A DNA stretch of 64,000 bases. Source: Gemmobacter sp. (lineage in GTDB: Bacteria; Pseudomonadota; Alphaproteobacteria; Rhodobacterales; Rhodobacteraceae). The stretch covers positions 1-64,000 of the forward strand of contig NZ_JAUCBS010000006.1 in NCBI RefSeq assembly GCF_034676705.1. Reading direction: 5' to 3'. How positions within the stretch are numbered: the stretch's first letter is position 1; each line of letters opens with the position of its first letter. The notes beneath the pieces are model-generated. The model saw nothing but the letters and a program-made list of their open reading frames with translations. It had not been told where the DNA came from and did not search any database. Of the stretch, positions 25,190-34,063 are shown piece after piece. The position numbers and the translations under genes were made by a program.

Positions 25190-27229
25190 CTAGACCCGAT
25201 CAATCACAAGGTTGCCGCAGGCATCGACGCGGCCTTTCAGGCCGGGGTCGATGAAGATGGTCGTATCGGGCTGTTCCAGCAGGCACGGGCCGGTGACGGT
25301 TTCCCCCACCGCGATGGACAGCCGGTCATAGACCGGGGCGGTCCAGCTTTGGCCATCGGCAAAGATCTCGCGCATTTCCAGCACGCACTCCTTGGCCGCC
25401 TTGCCATCCACCGGCGCCAGCGCCGACAGGTCGAACTTGGGCCGCCGCCCCAGCAGGGTGACGCGCAGGTTCATCACCTTGCAGGCCGCGCCGTCCAGCA
25501 GCCGACCGAACACCGCCGCATAGGCGGTGTTGAACGCGGACTGGATGCTGTCGCGGGTCAGCGCGCCGTCGCCGATGGATACGGTCACGCTGTGGGTCTG
25601 GCCGATATACAGCATGTCGAATTCGACCAGCCGTTCCACCTTTTCGAACGCGACATTCGCGCGGTCCAGCGCCAGCCGGCCGGCGGCTTCCAGCCGGGCG
25701 ATATCGGCGGCGGTGGCCGCAATATCCAGATCGGCCAGCGGGCGGTTCACCGTGCGCACGCCATCGTGGCGCATGTCGGCCACCACGCATCCCAGCGCCG
25801 AGACGACGCCCGGATAGCGCGGCACCAGCGACGAGGCCACGCCCACCTCCTTGATCAGCGCGCCGGTATGCAGCGAGCCGCCACCACCGAACGGCATGGC
25901 CGCAAAATCGGCCGGATCCAGCCCCCGTTCGATGGAAACAAGCCGGATCGCCCCCGCCATGCGGGCATTGGCCACCCGGATGATCGCTTCGGCCGCTGCC
26001 AGCACGTCATAGCCCAAGGGATCGGCGATATGTTCCTTGATCGCGGCGCGCGCCGCCTCGACATCCAGCCGGGCCAGCTTGCCGCCGATGGGCTTGTTGG
26101 CATTGATCCGGCCCAGCACCACGTTGGCATCGGTCACCGTGGGGCGGGTGTTGCCCAGCCCATAGCAGACCGGCCCGGGGTTCGACCCCGCCGATTCCGG
26201 CCCCACGCACAGCATGCCGCCCCGGTCGATATGCGCGATGGATCCGCCGCCGGCGCCGATGGTCGTGATCTCGATCATCGGGGACCGGATCACCATGCCA
26301 AAGTCGATGGCCGTTTGCGCGGCCAGCGCCGATTTGCCCCCCGCCACCAGCGACACGTCGAACGAGGTGCCGCCCATGTCGCAGGTGATCACGTTGGGGA
26401 ACCCGGCCGAGGCGGCGATATGCTGCGCCGCCATCACGCCGGCGGCGGGGCCGGACAGCGCGGTCTTCACCGGCAGGCTTTTCGCCTGTTCAATCGCCAT
26501 CACGCCGCCGTTCGACTGCACGATCAGGATTTCGCCGTCGAACCCGGCCGTGCGCAGGCTTTTTTCCAGCCGGTCGAGGTAATGCGTCACCACAGGTTGC
26601 AGATAGGCGTTCAAGGACGCGGTCGAGGCGCGTTCGAACTCGCGGATCTCGGGCATGATTTCCACAGCCGAGGTCACGTGTTCGCTGGGCCAGATCGACC
26701 GCACGGCCTCTACCGCGATGCGTTCGTTTTCGTCATTGGCATAGCCGTTGACGAAGAACACGCAGCACGCCTCGCAGCCCTGGTCCAGCAGTTGCCGGGC
26801 GGCGGTCCTGACCGCTTCGGCATCCACCGCCTCCAGCACCGATCCATCGGCCAGGGTGCGTTCGGCCACCTCCAGCCGGTCCTGCCGGTCGATCACCGGC
26901 TGGAACATGCCATCCAGGCCCCATGTCTTGGGCCGGTCGCGGCGGCGCATTTCCAGCACGTCGCGGAAGCCCTCGGTGGTGATGATGCCCGTGCGGCCGC
27001 CCTTGCGTTCCAGCAGGGCGTTGGTGCCCACGGTGGTGCCATGCACCACGGTGCGGATCTGGCCGAAATCGGGGACCAGCCGTTCGATCCCTTCGACAAA
27101 GCCCTTGGACTGGTCGCCCCGGGTCGAGGGGATCTTGGTGATGGTCGTCTTGCCGGTGGTTTCGTCCAGCACGAAGATGTCGGTGAAGGTGCCGCCGACA
27201 TCGACGCCGATGATATATGCCTTGGTCAT
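25190..27229 (-). CDS. hyuA: HyuA-type hydantoinase/oxoprolinase subunit A
   Basis: 679-residue ATP-binding subunit. N-terminal GVDVGGTFTDIFVLDE and central TCDMGGTSFDVSLV are the actin-like phosphate motifs; SVERGLDPADFA in the second half is also typical. With the HyuB subunit encoded 4 bases upstream it would use ATP to hydrolyse a lactam or imide ring, or, as in acetone/acetophenone carboxylases, activate a carbonyl. The ATG at 27229 is preferred because an upstream in-frame extension is basic and low-complexity. Context (RutA-like monooxygenase, aconitase-type hydratase, lyase) supports a ring-cleavage step. Confidence 0.9.
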   Translation of the reverse strand: MTKAYIIGVDVGGTFTDIFVLDETTGKTTITKIPSTRGDQSKGFVEGIERLVPDFGQIRTVVHGTTVGTNALLERKGGRTGIITTEGFRDVLEMRRRDRPKTWGLDGMFQPVIDRQDRLEVAERTLADGSVLEAVDAEAVRTAARQLLDQGCEACCVFFVNGYANDENERIAVEAVRSIWPSEHVTSAVEIMPEIREFERASTASLNAYLQPVVTHYLDRLEKSLRTAGFDGEILIVQSNGGVMAIEQAKSLPVKTALSGPAAGVMAAQHIAASAGFPNVITCDMGGTSFDVSLVAGGKSALAAQTAIDFGMVIRSPMIEITTIGAGGGSIAHIDRGGMLCVGPESAGSNPGPVCYGLGNTRPTVTDANVVLGRINANKPIGGKLARLDVEAARAAIKEHIADPLGYDVLAAAEAIIRVANARMAGAIRLVSIERGLDPADFAAMPFGGGGSLHTGALIKEVGVASSLVPRYPGVVSALGCVVADMRHDGVRTVNRPLADLDIAATAADIARLEAAGRLALDRANVAFEKVERLVEFDMLYIGQTHSVTVSIGDGALTRDSIQSAFNTAYAAVFGRLLDGAACKVMNLRVTLLGRRPKFDLSALAPVDGKAAKECVLEMREIFADGQSWTAPVYDRLSIAVGETVTGPCLLEQPDTTIFIDPGLKGRVDACGNLVIDRV

Positions 27230-27233
27230 CGGA

Positions 27234-28916
27234 TCATTCCGCCGCCTTGAGGGTGTCGCTTGCGCCGGGCGTGACATAGCCACGGCGGATGTCTTCGGCG
27301 ACCGCTGCGGGGTCGCGGTCTGCCGGGTTGCCATAGCCGCCGCCGCCCGGGGTTTGCAGGCGCACCCGCTGGCCGCGCCGCAGCTTCACGCCCAGCACCT
27401 TCGACGCCATCGGGGGCGTGTGGAACCCGTCGTCCTGCTCGAATTCGAACCGGGTCATGGCCGCATCGGCGCCACCGTTCACCCCATGCGGCGCATGGCG
27501 GCCGCGTTCGCCGAACAGGGTGACTTCGGTGTCATCCTCCAACGTCTCGATTTCATAGACCGCGCCAAGGCCGCCCCGGTGCCTGCCCGCACCCGCGCTG
27601 TCGGGCCGCAAGGCCCATTTGCGGAAGATCACCGGGTTCGCGGCCTCCAGCACCTCGATCGGCGGGATGGTCGAGGTGGAAATCGGCGCGTTGCCATGGC
27701 TCAGGCCATCGCCCCTGGCATGTCCGCCATGGCCGCCGCCGAAGAAGGAAAACATCACCCAGCGCGAGCCGTCCTTGCGCCGGCCGGCCAGCGTCAGGGC
27801 GTTGATCGTGCCATAGGCATTGCCATAGGCGCGGTCGGGGGCGATCTGGGCCACGGCGGCAAAGATCACGTCGATCAGCCGCATGATGGTTTCGGTATAG
27901 CCCCCGGTCGGCAGCGGATGCACCGCATGCAGGATCGACCCTTCGGGGATCACGAAGTCGATGGGCGCCAGCACGCCGCCGTTGGCCGGCACATCGGGGA
28001 ACAGGTGCTTGATCGCCACATAGCAGGCCGCAATCGCCGTCCCGCGCGAAATGTTCAGCGGGCCCCGGCAGGCGGGGGCAGAGCGGGAAAAGTCCAGCAC
28101 CATCCGCCCGTCCCTGACCGTCAGATCCAGCGCGATCTTCAGCGGTTCGTCGGTGACGCCATCGTTGTCCAGAAAATCCTCGGCCGAGATGGTGCCCTGC
28201 GGCAGCAGCTCGATCTGGGCCAGCATCATGCGTTCGGCGCGGGCGCGCAGTTCGGCGAACACCGCCGTCAGCCGGTCGGCCCCGGTTTCCGCGATCAGCG
28301 CGCCCAGCCGGCGTTCCCCCAGCGCAAGCGAGTTCACCTGGCCGTTCAGATCGCCGTTCAGCGACCGCGGCTGACGGGTGTTGGCCATCAGCACGTCGAT
28401 CACATCGCGGCGCAGCTCGCCCCGGGCATAAAGCTTGATGGGCGGAATGACGACGGCCTCCTGAAAGGCCTCGGTCGCGCGGGGGTTGTAGTTGCCGGCC
28501 ACGTTGCCACCGACATCGTGCCAGTGACCCACCGAGGCCAGCCAGCAGAACAGCTTGCCATCGTGGAACACCGGCTGCACCAGCTTGAAATCCGACAGGT
28601 GGGTGCCGCCCGCATAGGCATCGTTGAAGATATACACGTCGCCCGGCGCCGGATCGCCATCGGCGCGGGCCTTGTCGATGATGCTTTTCACCGCAAAGGC
28701 CATGACGCCGACAAAGATCGGCAGCCCTTCCTTGCCCTGGATCAGCGTTTCGCCGGTTTCCGCATGGTAGATTCCGTGCGAGGCATCATGCGCCTCGGCG
28801 ATGATCGGGTTGAAGGCGGCGCGATACAGCGTCGCGTCCATTTCATCGGCGATCTGTTCCAGACGCCCGCCCAGAATGGCCAGCGTCACCGGATCAATCG
28901 TGATCGCTTCCGTCAT
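27234..28916 (-). CDS. hyuB: HyuB-type hydantoinase/oxoprolinase subunit B
   Basis: 560-residue subunit B. Family segments are LGGRLEQIADEMDATLYRAA near the start, IFNDAYAGGTHLSD, GHWHDVGGNVAGNY and the C-terminal TPGGGGYGNP. It pairs with the HyuA subunit encoded next. It starts at ATG 28916, overlapping the lyase stop as ATGA. Compared with the fused enzyme at 7394-11233 this is the split arrangement, so the window carries two independent systems of this family. Confidence 0.9.
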   Translation of the reverse strand: MTEAITIDPVTLAILGGRLEQIADEMDATLYRAAFNPIIAEAHDASHGIYHAETGETLIQGKEGLPIFVGVMAFAVKSIIDKARADGDPAPGDVYIFNDAYAGGTHLSDFKLVQPVFHDGKLFCWLASVGHWHDVGGNVAGNYNPRATEAFQEAVVIPPIKLYARGELRRDVIDVLMANTRQPRSLNGDLNGQVNSLALGERRLGALIAETGADRLTAVFAELRARAERMMLAQIELLPQGTISAEDFLDNDGVTDEPLKIALDLTVRDGRMVLDFSRSAPACRGPLNISRGTAIAACYVAIKHLFPDVPANGGVLAPIDFVIPEGSILHAVHPLPTGGYTETIMRLIDVIFAAVAQIAPDRAYGNAYGTINALTLAGRRKDGSRWVMFSFFGGGHGGHARGDGLSHGNAPISTSTIPPIEVLEAANPVIFRKWALRPDSAGAGRHRGGLGAVYEIETLEDDTEVTLFGERGRHAPHGVNGGADAAMTRFEFEQDDGFHTPPMASKVLGVKLRRGQRVRLQTPGGGGYGNPADRDPAAVAEDIRRGYVTPGASDTLKAAE

Positions 28917-29830
28917 TTGTCGTCTCCACTGAAGGCTGGCTTGATCTCGCTGTCGTATTTTTCGCCGAGCGCCAGCAGACCTTCGGTTCCGACAACGGTG
29001 TTGACGCCTTTCAGGTCCAGCATGTGGTCCCGCATCGGCGCGTTGGTGCCATGGGCCAGCAGGCTGTCATAATACCGGATCAGCGTGTGCGAGATGGCCC
29101 GCACCGCGCCGCCCGGGAAAATGACCAGGCTGAAGCCCAGATCCTGAAGTTCGGTGGCCGTCATCGCCGGCGTCTTGCCGCCCTCGACGATGTTGACCAG
29201 CAGCGGCACGCGGCCGCGATACCGGTCGTTGACCATGCGCATTTCTTCAAGGCCGCCGATGGCCTCGATGAACAGCACATCGGCGCCGGCCGCCACATAG
29301 GCATCGGCGCGGTCCAGCGCGCAATCCAGCCCCTCGACCGCGATGGCATCGGTGCGGGCGATGATCAGCGTGCGGTCGGATGCGCGGGCATCCAGCGCGG
29401 CCTGGACCTTGCCGACCATTTCCGCGCCCGAAACCAGCGACTTGCCGGTCAGGTGGCCGCAGCGTTTCGGCAGGGTCTGGTCTTCCAGCTGGATCGCCGC
29501 CGCCCCGGCCTTTTCGAACAGCCGCACGCAGCGTTGCACGTTCAGCGCATTGCCATAGCCGTTGTCGGCATCAACGATGATCGGAATGGAAATCCGGTCG
29601 GAAATGCGGCTGATCACCTCGGCCACTTCGGTCATCGACACCAGCCCGATATCGGGCCGGCCCAGCAGCGTATAGGCAATGGAGGCGCCGGACAGATACA
29701 CGGCCTCGGCCCCCGAAGCCTCGGCCTGGCAGGCCGACAGGCCATCATAGACGCCGGGGGCGATCAGGATACGGCTGTCGCCAAGACGTTCGCGCAGGGT
29801 GAATGGGGACATCTTCAACAAGGGCGTCAC
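28913..29830 (-). CDS. Isocitrate lyase/PEP mutase superfamily lyase
   Basis: 305 residues. The motif PKRCGHLTGK with C124 is the catalytic loop of lyases of this superfamily (isocitrate, methylisocitrate and dimethylmalate lyases) and is absent from PEP mutases. Metal-binding segments VDADNGYG (86-93) and LEDQ are present. Such enzymes cleave a substituted malate or isocitrate to a 2-oxoacid and a carboxylate. Next to an aconitase-type LeuC/LeuD pair this resembles the dimethylmaleate hydratase/dimethylmalate lyase end of nicotinate fermentation. The start is GTG at 29830 (GTGA overlap); ATG at 29812 is an alternative. Confidence 0.87.
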   Translation of the reverse strand: MTPLLKMSPFTLRERLGDSRILIAPGVYDGLSACQAEASGAEAVYLSGASIAYTLLGRPDIGLVSMTEVAEVISRISDRISIPIIVDADNGYGNALNVQRCVRLFEKAGAAAIQLEDQTLPKRCGHLTGKSLVSGAEMVGKVQAALDARASDRTLIIARTDAIAVEGLDCALDRADAYVAAGADVLFIEAIGGLEEMRMVNDRYRGRVPLLVNIVEGGKTPAMTATELQDLGFSLVIFPGGAVRAISHTLIRYYDSLLAHGTNAPMRDHMLDLKGVNTVVGTEGLLALGEKYDSEIKPAFSGDDK

Positions 29831-30330
29831 TCGGGGCTGGAGGTGGTCTGTCCGGGGCCGGTGGCCCGCAGGTGGGCAACAAGGCCGCCCGCCCGGATCA
29901 GCGAAATCAGAAGCGGCGGCAGCGGTGGCGTGGCCAGCACGGCGCCGGTGGTCAGGTTGCGGATCGCGCCGGCCTCGAAATCCACCTCAAGGCTGTCGGT
30001 TTCCGCGATGCTGTCGGCCTCGGCGCAGATCAGCACCGGCAGGCCAAGGTTGAAGGCGTTGCGGTAGAAGATGCCGCCGAACGACGGCGCGATGACGGCA
30101 CGGATACCCAGCACCCGCAGCGCCTCGGCCGCCTGCTCGCGCGACGACCCGATGCCGAAATTCTCGCCCGCCACGATGAAATCGCCGGGCCGCACCTGCG
30201 CGGCGAATTCCGGCAGCGCGTCTTCAAGGCAATGCGAGGCGATGCCGTCGATGGCCAGGTGCATGTAGCGCCCGGGTGCCAATGCGTCGGTGTCGATGTT
30301 GGCGCCCAGTTTCCAGATGCGGCCGGTCAT
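29827..30330 (-). CDS. Aconitase-family hydro-lyase small subunit (LeuD type)
   Basis: 167-residue swivel-domain subunit. WKLGANIDTDALAPGRYM near the start and GENFGIGSSREQAAEALR are the LeuD hallmarks; the latter contacts the substrate. It completes the active site of the large subunit encoded just upstream (ATGA overlap). Because it sits with a lyase, a regulator and ring-opening genes rather than leuB, a role in hydrating a maleate-type intermediate is more likely than leucine synthesis (inference). Confidence 0.88.
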   Translation of the reverse strand: MTGRIWKLGANIDTDALAPGRYMHLAIDGIASHCLEDALPEFAAQVRPGDFIVAGENFGIGSSREQAAEALRVLGIRAVIAPSFGGIFYRNAFNLGLPVLICAEADSIAETDSLEVDFEAGAIRNLTTGAVLATPPLPPLLISLIRAGGLVAHLRATGPGQTTSSPE

Positions 30331-31610
30331 GCGGCACCCTCCAGATAGGGGCGGGGGTCGGCGATGCGGCCCTGAATGGCCGATGCCGCAACCGTATAGG
30401 GCGAGGCCAGCCAGACCTGCGAGCTGTCGGCGCCCATCCGGCCCTTGAAGTTGCGCGCGGTGGTCGAGATGGCCCGCACATGCTCGCCCAGCCGGGCAGA
30501 TCCGTAGCCGGCGCAGATGCCGCAGGCATTCGGCAACAGCTCGGCGCCCGCATCGGTCAGCACGCCCAGCGTGCCTTCGGCCGCCGCCAGATCCTGGTCC
30601 CGCCGGGTCGATGGCGCCAGCAGCAGACGGAACCCCTTGGCAATCTTTTGTCCGCGCAAAACGGTGGCCGCCATGCGCATGTCGGCCAGTTTTGCCCCGG
30701 TGCAGGCGCCGATATAGGCCAGATCCAGCGGCTGATCGCCGTAATCGGCAATATCGCGCGAATTGGCCGGGCTGTGGGGTGCCGCCACCTGCGGCTCCAG
30801 CGCGCTGGCGTCGAACTGGTGATGTTCCAGATAGCTGGCGCCGTCGTCCGACCGCCACTGCTCCCAGCCGTCCGCCACCTCGCCGCCATGGGCGCGGATA
30901 TGGTCCACCGTGGTCTGGTCCGGCGCGATCAGCCCGGCCTGTCCGCCCAGTTCGGCGGTCATGTTGGCCAGCGTCATGCGTTCCTGCATCGGCAGGGCGG
31001 CAATGGCCTCGCCCGCGTATTCCACAGCCTGCGACTTGCCCCCGCCCATGCCGAACCGGCCGCACAGGAACAGCATGATGTCCTTGGCCGAAACGCCGGG
31101 GCGCAGGCGGCCGGAAAAGTCCATGCGGATGGTATGGGGCACGGTCAGCCAGGTTTCGCCCTGCGCCAGCGCGCCCGCCATGTCGGTGGCGCCGACGCCG
31201 AACATATAGGCGCCGAACGCGCCGCCGGTGGGGGAATGGCTGTCGCCGCCGACGATGAACATGCCCGGCCGCACCAGGCCGTTTTCCGGCAGGACGGCAT
31301 GGCAGATGCCCTGGCCGTCAAAGAATCTGGCAATGCCTTCGTCGCGGGCGAACCTGCGGGTCAGGTCCAGGATGGCCGCCGCCGCCGGGGTATCGCCCGG
31401 CACGAAATGGTCGCTGACCAGTGCCACGCGGTCGGGATCCCAGATCTTGCGGCCCATTTCGGCCAGCATGGGCCCCACGCGGCGGGGGCCGCCCGAATCG
31501 TGGATCATGGCAAGGTCGATGCGGGCGGTCACGATCTCGCCTGGCAGCGGGGCTGCGCGGCCCGAGGCGCGGGCCACCAGCTTTTGCGCAAGGGTCAGGG
31601 GGACGGTCAT
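30327..31610 (-). CDS. Aconitase-family hydro-lyase large subunit (LeuC type)
   Basis: 427-residue iron-sulfur hydro-lyase subunit. The cluster ligands are visible as IGACTGAKL and PNACGICAG, and GDSHSPTGGAFGAYMFG is the characteristic substrate-binding segment. The length matches archaeal/bacterial homoaconitase-, isopropylmalate- and dimethylmaleate-hydratase-type large subunits. It overlaps the GntR gene upstream and the small-subunit gene downstream by 4 bases each. A heterotetramer with the small subunit is expected in the cytoplasm. Confidence 0.9.
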   Translation of the reverse strand: MTVPLTLAQKLVARASGRAAPLPGEIVTARIDLAMIHDSGGPRRVGPMLAEMGRKIWDPDRVALVSDHFVPGDTPAAAAILDLTRRFARDEGIARFFDGQGICHAVLPENGLVRPGMFIVGGDSHSPTGGAFGAYMFGVGATDMAGALAQGETWLTVPHTIRMDFSGRLRPGVSAKDIMLFLCGRFGMGGGKSQAVEYAGEAIAALPMQERMTLANMTAELGGQAGLIAPDQTTVDHIRAHGGEVADGWEQWRSDDGASYLEHHQFDASALEPQVAAPHSPANSRDIADYGDQPLDLAYIGACTGAKLADMRMAATVLRGQKIAKGFRLLLAPSTRRDQDLAAAEGTLGVLTDAGAELLPNACGICAGYGSARLGEHVRAISTTARNFKGRMGADSSQVWLASPYTVAASAIQGRIADPRPYLEGAA

Positions 31611-32443
31611 GTCGGTTCGTCTTTTCGGAAGATGTCCTGCGAGGGGTCGCCCAGCTTCAACAGCTTGTTTTCGCTGGAAAGCACGATTTCCAGCTGGTAG
31701 CGGTCGGGGCGGTAGAAGGCGGTCAGGTATTCAACGGGCGCGCCGGCGGCATCATGGACGATGCGGATGACCTTCAGCAGCGGGCTGCCGACATCCAGTT
31801 CCAGCAAGGCCGCCAGCGACTGGTCGGCCAGCGTGGCGGTGATCACCTGCTGCGCCTCGCCAATGCGGTGGCCGCGGGCCTGCAACAGATCCAGCAGCGG
31901 GGTGGTTTCCAGATCCTCGCGCCCGATTCCGGCGCCCACGGCACCCGGAACCACCACGCGCAGCACGGAAAACGGCTGGTCATGGTGCAGGCGCACGCGC
32001 AGCCAGCGGCAGACGGGGGCGCCTTCCTCCAGCCGCAGGGCCGCGGCTTCCTCGCTGTTGGCGCTGGCCTCGGTCATGTCGATGACGCGCACCTTGGTGC
32101 GCCGGCCCATGGTGACGGTGAAGTTCATCCAGTCCGACACCGAGGCACGCAGCGGCGGCGGCTTGGGCGTGTCGCTGACCACGGTGCCCTTGCCGCGATA
32201 ACGTTTGGCCAGCCCCGCCGCCGCAAGTTCCGCCAGCGCCTGTTTCGCGGTGATGCGCGACACGCCATAGATGCGGCCCAGTTCGAATTCGGACGGCAGC
32301 ACATCGCCGGCATTGTAGGTGCCAGACATGATCTGGTCGCGCAGGATCAGGAAAATCTGTTGATACAACGGCACCTTGGCCGCCAGGCTGACAACCGGCA
32401 GGGCGGCGGCTTCGGGATCCTTGCGGGGGGCGGCTTGCGTCAT
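31607..32443 (-). CDS. GntR family regulator with UTRA domain (HutC subfamily)
   Basis: 278-residue repressor-type protein. After a 30-residue N-terminal tail comes the winged helix-turn-helix (PSEFELGRIYGVSRITAKQAL, then KRYRGKGTVV) and a C-terminal UTRA ligand-binding domain (for example SPLLKVIRIVHD, EYLTAFYRPDRYQLEIVL). It is embedded in the operon (ATGA overlaps on both sides) rather than leading it. The probable operator is the GGYATATCAATATA palindrome in front of this operon (34064) and at 20674; HutC-type operators often carry GTATA/TATAC half-sites. Confidence 0.9.
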   Translation of the reverse strand: MTQAAPRKDPEAAALPVVSLAAKVPLYQQIFLILRDQIMSGTYNAGDVLPSEFELGRIYGVSRITAKQALAELAAAGLAKRYRGKGTVVSDTPKPPPLRASVSDWMNFTVTMGRRTKVRVIDMTEASANSEEAAALRLEEGAPVCRWLRVRLHHDQPFSVLRVVVPGAVGAGIGREDLETTPLLDLLQARGHRIGEAQQVITATLADQSLAALLELDVGSPLLKVIRIVHDAAGAPVEYLTAFYRPDRYQLEIVLSSENKLLKLGDPSQDIFRKDEPT

Positions 32444-33090
32444 GAGAATTCCTGCTCCTCGAAATTGTCGGGTGCAGCAATCTCTACGCCTGCGAAGGAA
32501 AAGTCACCTGCGCCAATGTCGCTGGACCCTACGGCAATCCAGTCGAAGCCAAGCGGATCGGGGGTGACGGCATCCAGCAGCCAGGGCGTGGCCGGATCGC
32601 GCGGGGTGTCGGCGGCGAAATGCTTGGGCAGATAGCCCGCGCGTTCCCAGACCAGATCGGCCACGGGCGGCGTGCCCCGGCCAAAGCTGACCACCGCCTC
32701 ACGGCCCGGTTCGACGCCCGAGGCATGGGTGCGGCGGAACAGGTAGGAATAGCGCAGATAGGCCGGGCGTTCCGCCAGGCTGCCGGCGCCATAGCCCCAC
32801 AGGTCCAGCCATTTGCGGCGGAACATGTCCAGATCGGGGCTGAACCAGACCCGCTCCAGATCCGCCTCGGCGGTCAGGCCCTTGAAATCGAACCAGTCCC
32901 AGCCGGGTGCCGTGCCGCGCAGCACCTGCCCGATGCGCCAGTTGGCATAGTGGTGAATGCCCGGAATCGCATTGAAGAACGGGTTGTCCACCTTGCGCAA
33001 CCAGGGCGCATAGCCCCGCGCCTCGGCCCCGTCGGGCAGGCGGTAGGGGATGAAGATCATGTGGGTGGATTGCGACAGCGGGCGGCTCAT
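32440..33090 (-). CDS. Unknown protein, tryptophan-rich, possible dimeric alpha-beta barrel
   Basis: 216 residues, not recognised. The N-terminal part (FIPYRLPDGAEA, YAPWLRKVDNPFF, AIPGIHHYANWRI) resembles the arrangement of small dimeric alpha-beta barrel (EthD/REDY-like) domains, in which a short sheet is followed by a helix and a PGIxxY strand. Middle and C-terminal parts are rich in tryptophan, phenylalanine and aspartate. No signal peptide, cysteine cluster or cofactor motif. It is coupled by ATGA overlaps to the alpha/beta hydrolase and GntR genes. Such barrels often bind aromatic or heterocyclic ligands; enzyme or chaperone function here is a guess. Confidence 0.7.
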   Translation of the reverse strand: MSRPLSQSTHMIFIPYRLPDGAEARGYAPWLRKVDNPFFNAIPGIHHYANWRIGQVLRGTAPGWDWFDFKGLTAEADLERVWFSPDLDMFRRKWLDLWGYGAGSLAERPAYLRYSYLFRRTHASGVEPGREAVVSFGRGTPPVADLVWERAGYLPKHFAADTPRDPATPWLLDAVTPDPLGFDWIAVGSSDIGAGDFSFAGVEIAAPDNFEEQEFS

Positions 33091-33965
33091 GCGGCCACCT
33101 TTGGCGCGGGCAGCGCGTCCAGGATGCGGGCCACGGCATTGGCGGCATAGTCCGGCGTACCCCAGGCGGGCAGTTCTGCCATGACCGCATGGGGCACCAA
33201 CCGGCGCAGTTCATCGGCATAGCCGGCCAGCATGTCCGACCCGGAACAGGCCAGCACGACCGGCACGGAAATCAGCGGCAGGCGGTCGCGCTTGGGGTGG
33301 CGGAACGCGGCGCGGTAGGACCGATGATAGGTCCGCATCGCCTTCAACACCTCGACGACGAAATCGTGGAATTCCTCGGTTTCCGGCACGCCGTTGGGCA
33401 GCCGGCCGGCCGCGACGCGGTTGTAATAGGGCCAGAACAGGAACTGGTCGCGGCAGAAATGCCAAACCTTCATCAGATGGGTGGCTTCGGCATCGGGGGC
33501 GATCTCGCGGGCATAGTTCGCCAGCATGTCGGCCTGCAACTCGGGCGAATACAGCCCCATCCCGTCAATGGTCAGGCTGGCCACCCGGTCGGGGTGGGCA
33601 ATCGCGATCTCCATCGCGATCGAGGCGCCGGTATGCGAGCCATACAGGTCGAATCGCCCCTGCGGGATCAGCTGGCAGATCGCGTCATATTGCGCGGCGG
33701 CCAGATCGGCGATGGTCGGCACCTCCTGCGGCAGCGGGTCGCTGTCGCCATTGCCGGGGGTATCGGGGGCATAGGCCATGCGGCCCGCGCGGGCAAAGGC
33801 GGCAAGGTGCCCTTCCAGCTGCTTGGCGGACCCGGGCGACTGGTGCAGCAGCACGACCGGCAGGCCGCTGGCCGCCCCGGCAGGGCGCGCCATCCGCAGG
33901 TGGATCTGCCCATGCGGCAGGTCCAGAAAAGCCCGCGTCACGCCCGTTTTCGCACAATCAGCCAT
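33087..33965 (-). CDS. Alpha/beta-hydrolase-fold protein with His in the nucleophile position
   Basis: 292 residues with clear alpha/beta hydrolase structure: VVLLHQSPGSAKQ (oxyanion region), DTPGNGDSD, and the nucleophile elbow. The elbow reads YGSHTGAS, aligning histidine (about residue 111) with the serine of the usual GHSLGG motif. The first gene of the minus-strand run. The ATG at 33965 is preferred (GAGG 5 bases upstream); ATG 33968 is adjacent. The missing serine argues against ordinary ester hydrolysis; related folds act as lyases or cofactor-free dioxygenases. C-terminal GTPDYAANAV lies where the catalytic histidine would be, and no histidine is seen there. Confidence 0.85.
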   Translation of the reverse strand: MADCAKTGVTRAFLDLPHGQIHLRMARPAGAASGLPVVLLHQSPGSAKQLEGHLAAFARAGRMAYAPDTPGNGDSDPLPQEVPTIADLAAAQYDAICQLIPQGRFDLYGSHTGASIAMEIAIAHPDRVASLTIDGMGLYSPELQADMLANYAREIAPDAEATHLMKVWHFCRDQFLFWPYYNRVAAGRLPNGVPETEEFHDFVVEVLKAMRTYHRSYRAAFRHPKRDRLPLISVPVVLACSGSDMLAGYADELRRLVPHAVMAELPAWGTPDYAANAVARILDALPAPKVAA

Positions 33966-34063
33966 CATGTCCTCGCCTGGATCTGTCGGGTGTCGCAGCT
34001 TCCCTCTGTCGGGGATCATTTTTTGGCTTCTCGTCGCGAAAAGCGCTGGACACATGAGCTAAT

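Noticed and set aside
30327..30330. Call of the LeuC/LeuD pair as leucine biosynthesis (leuCD)
   Set aside because: No leuA or leuB; embedded in a regulated catabolic operon with a lyase and HyuAB.
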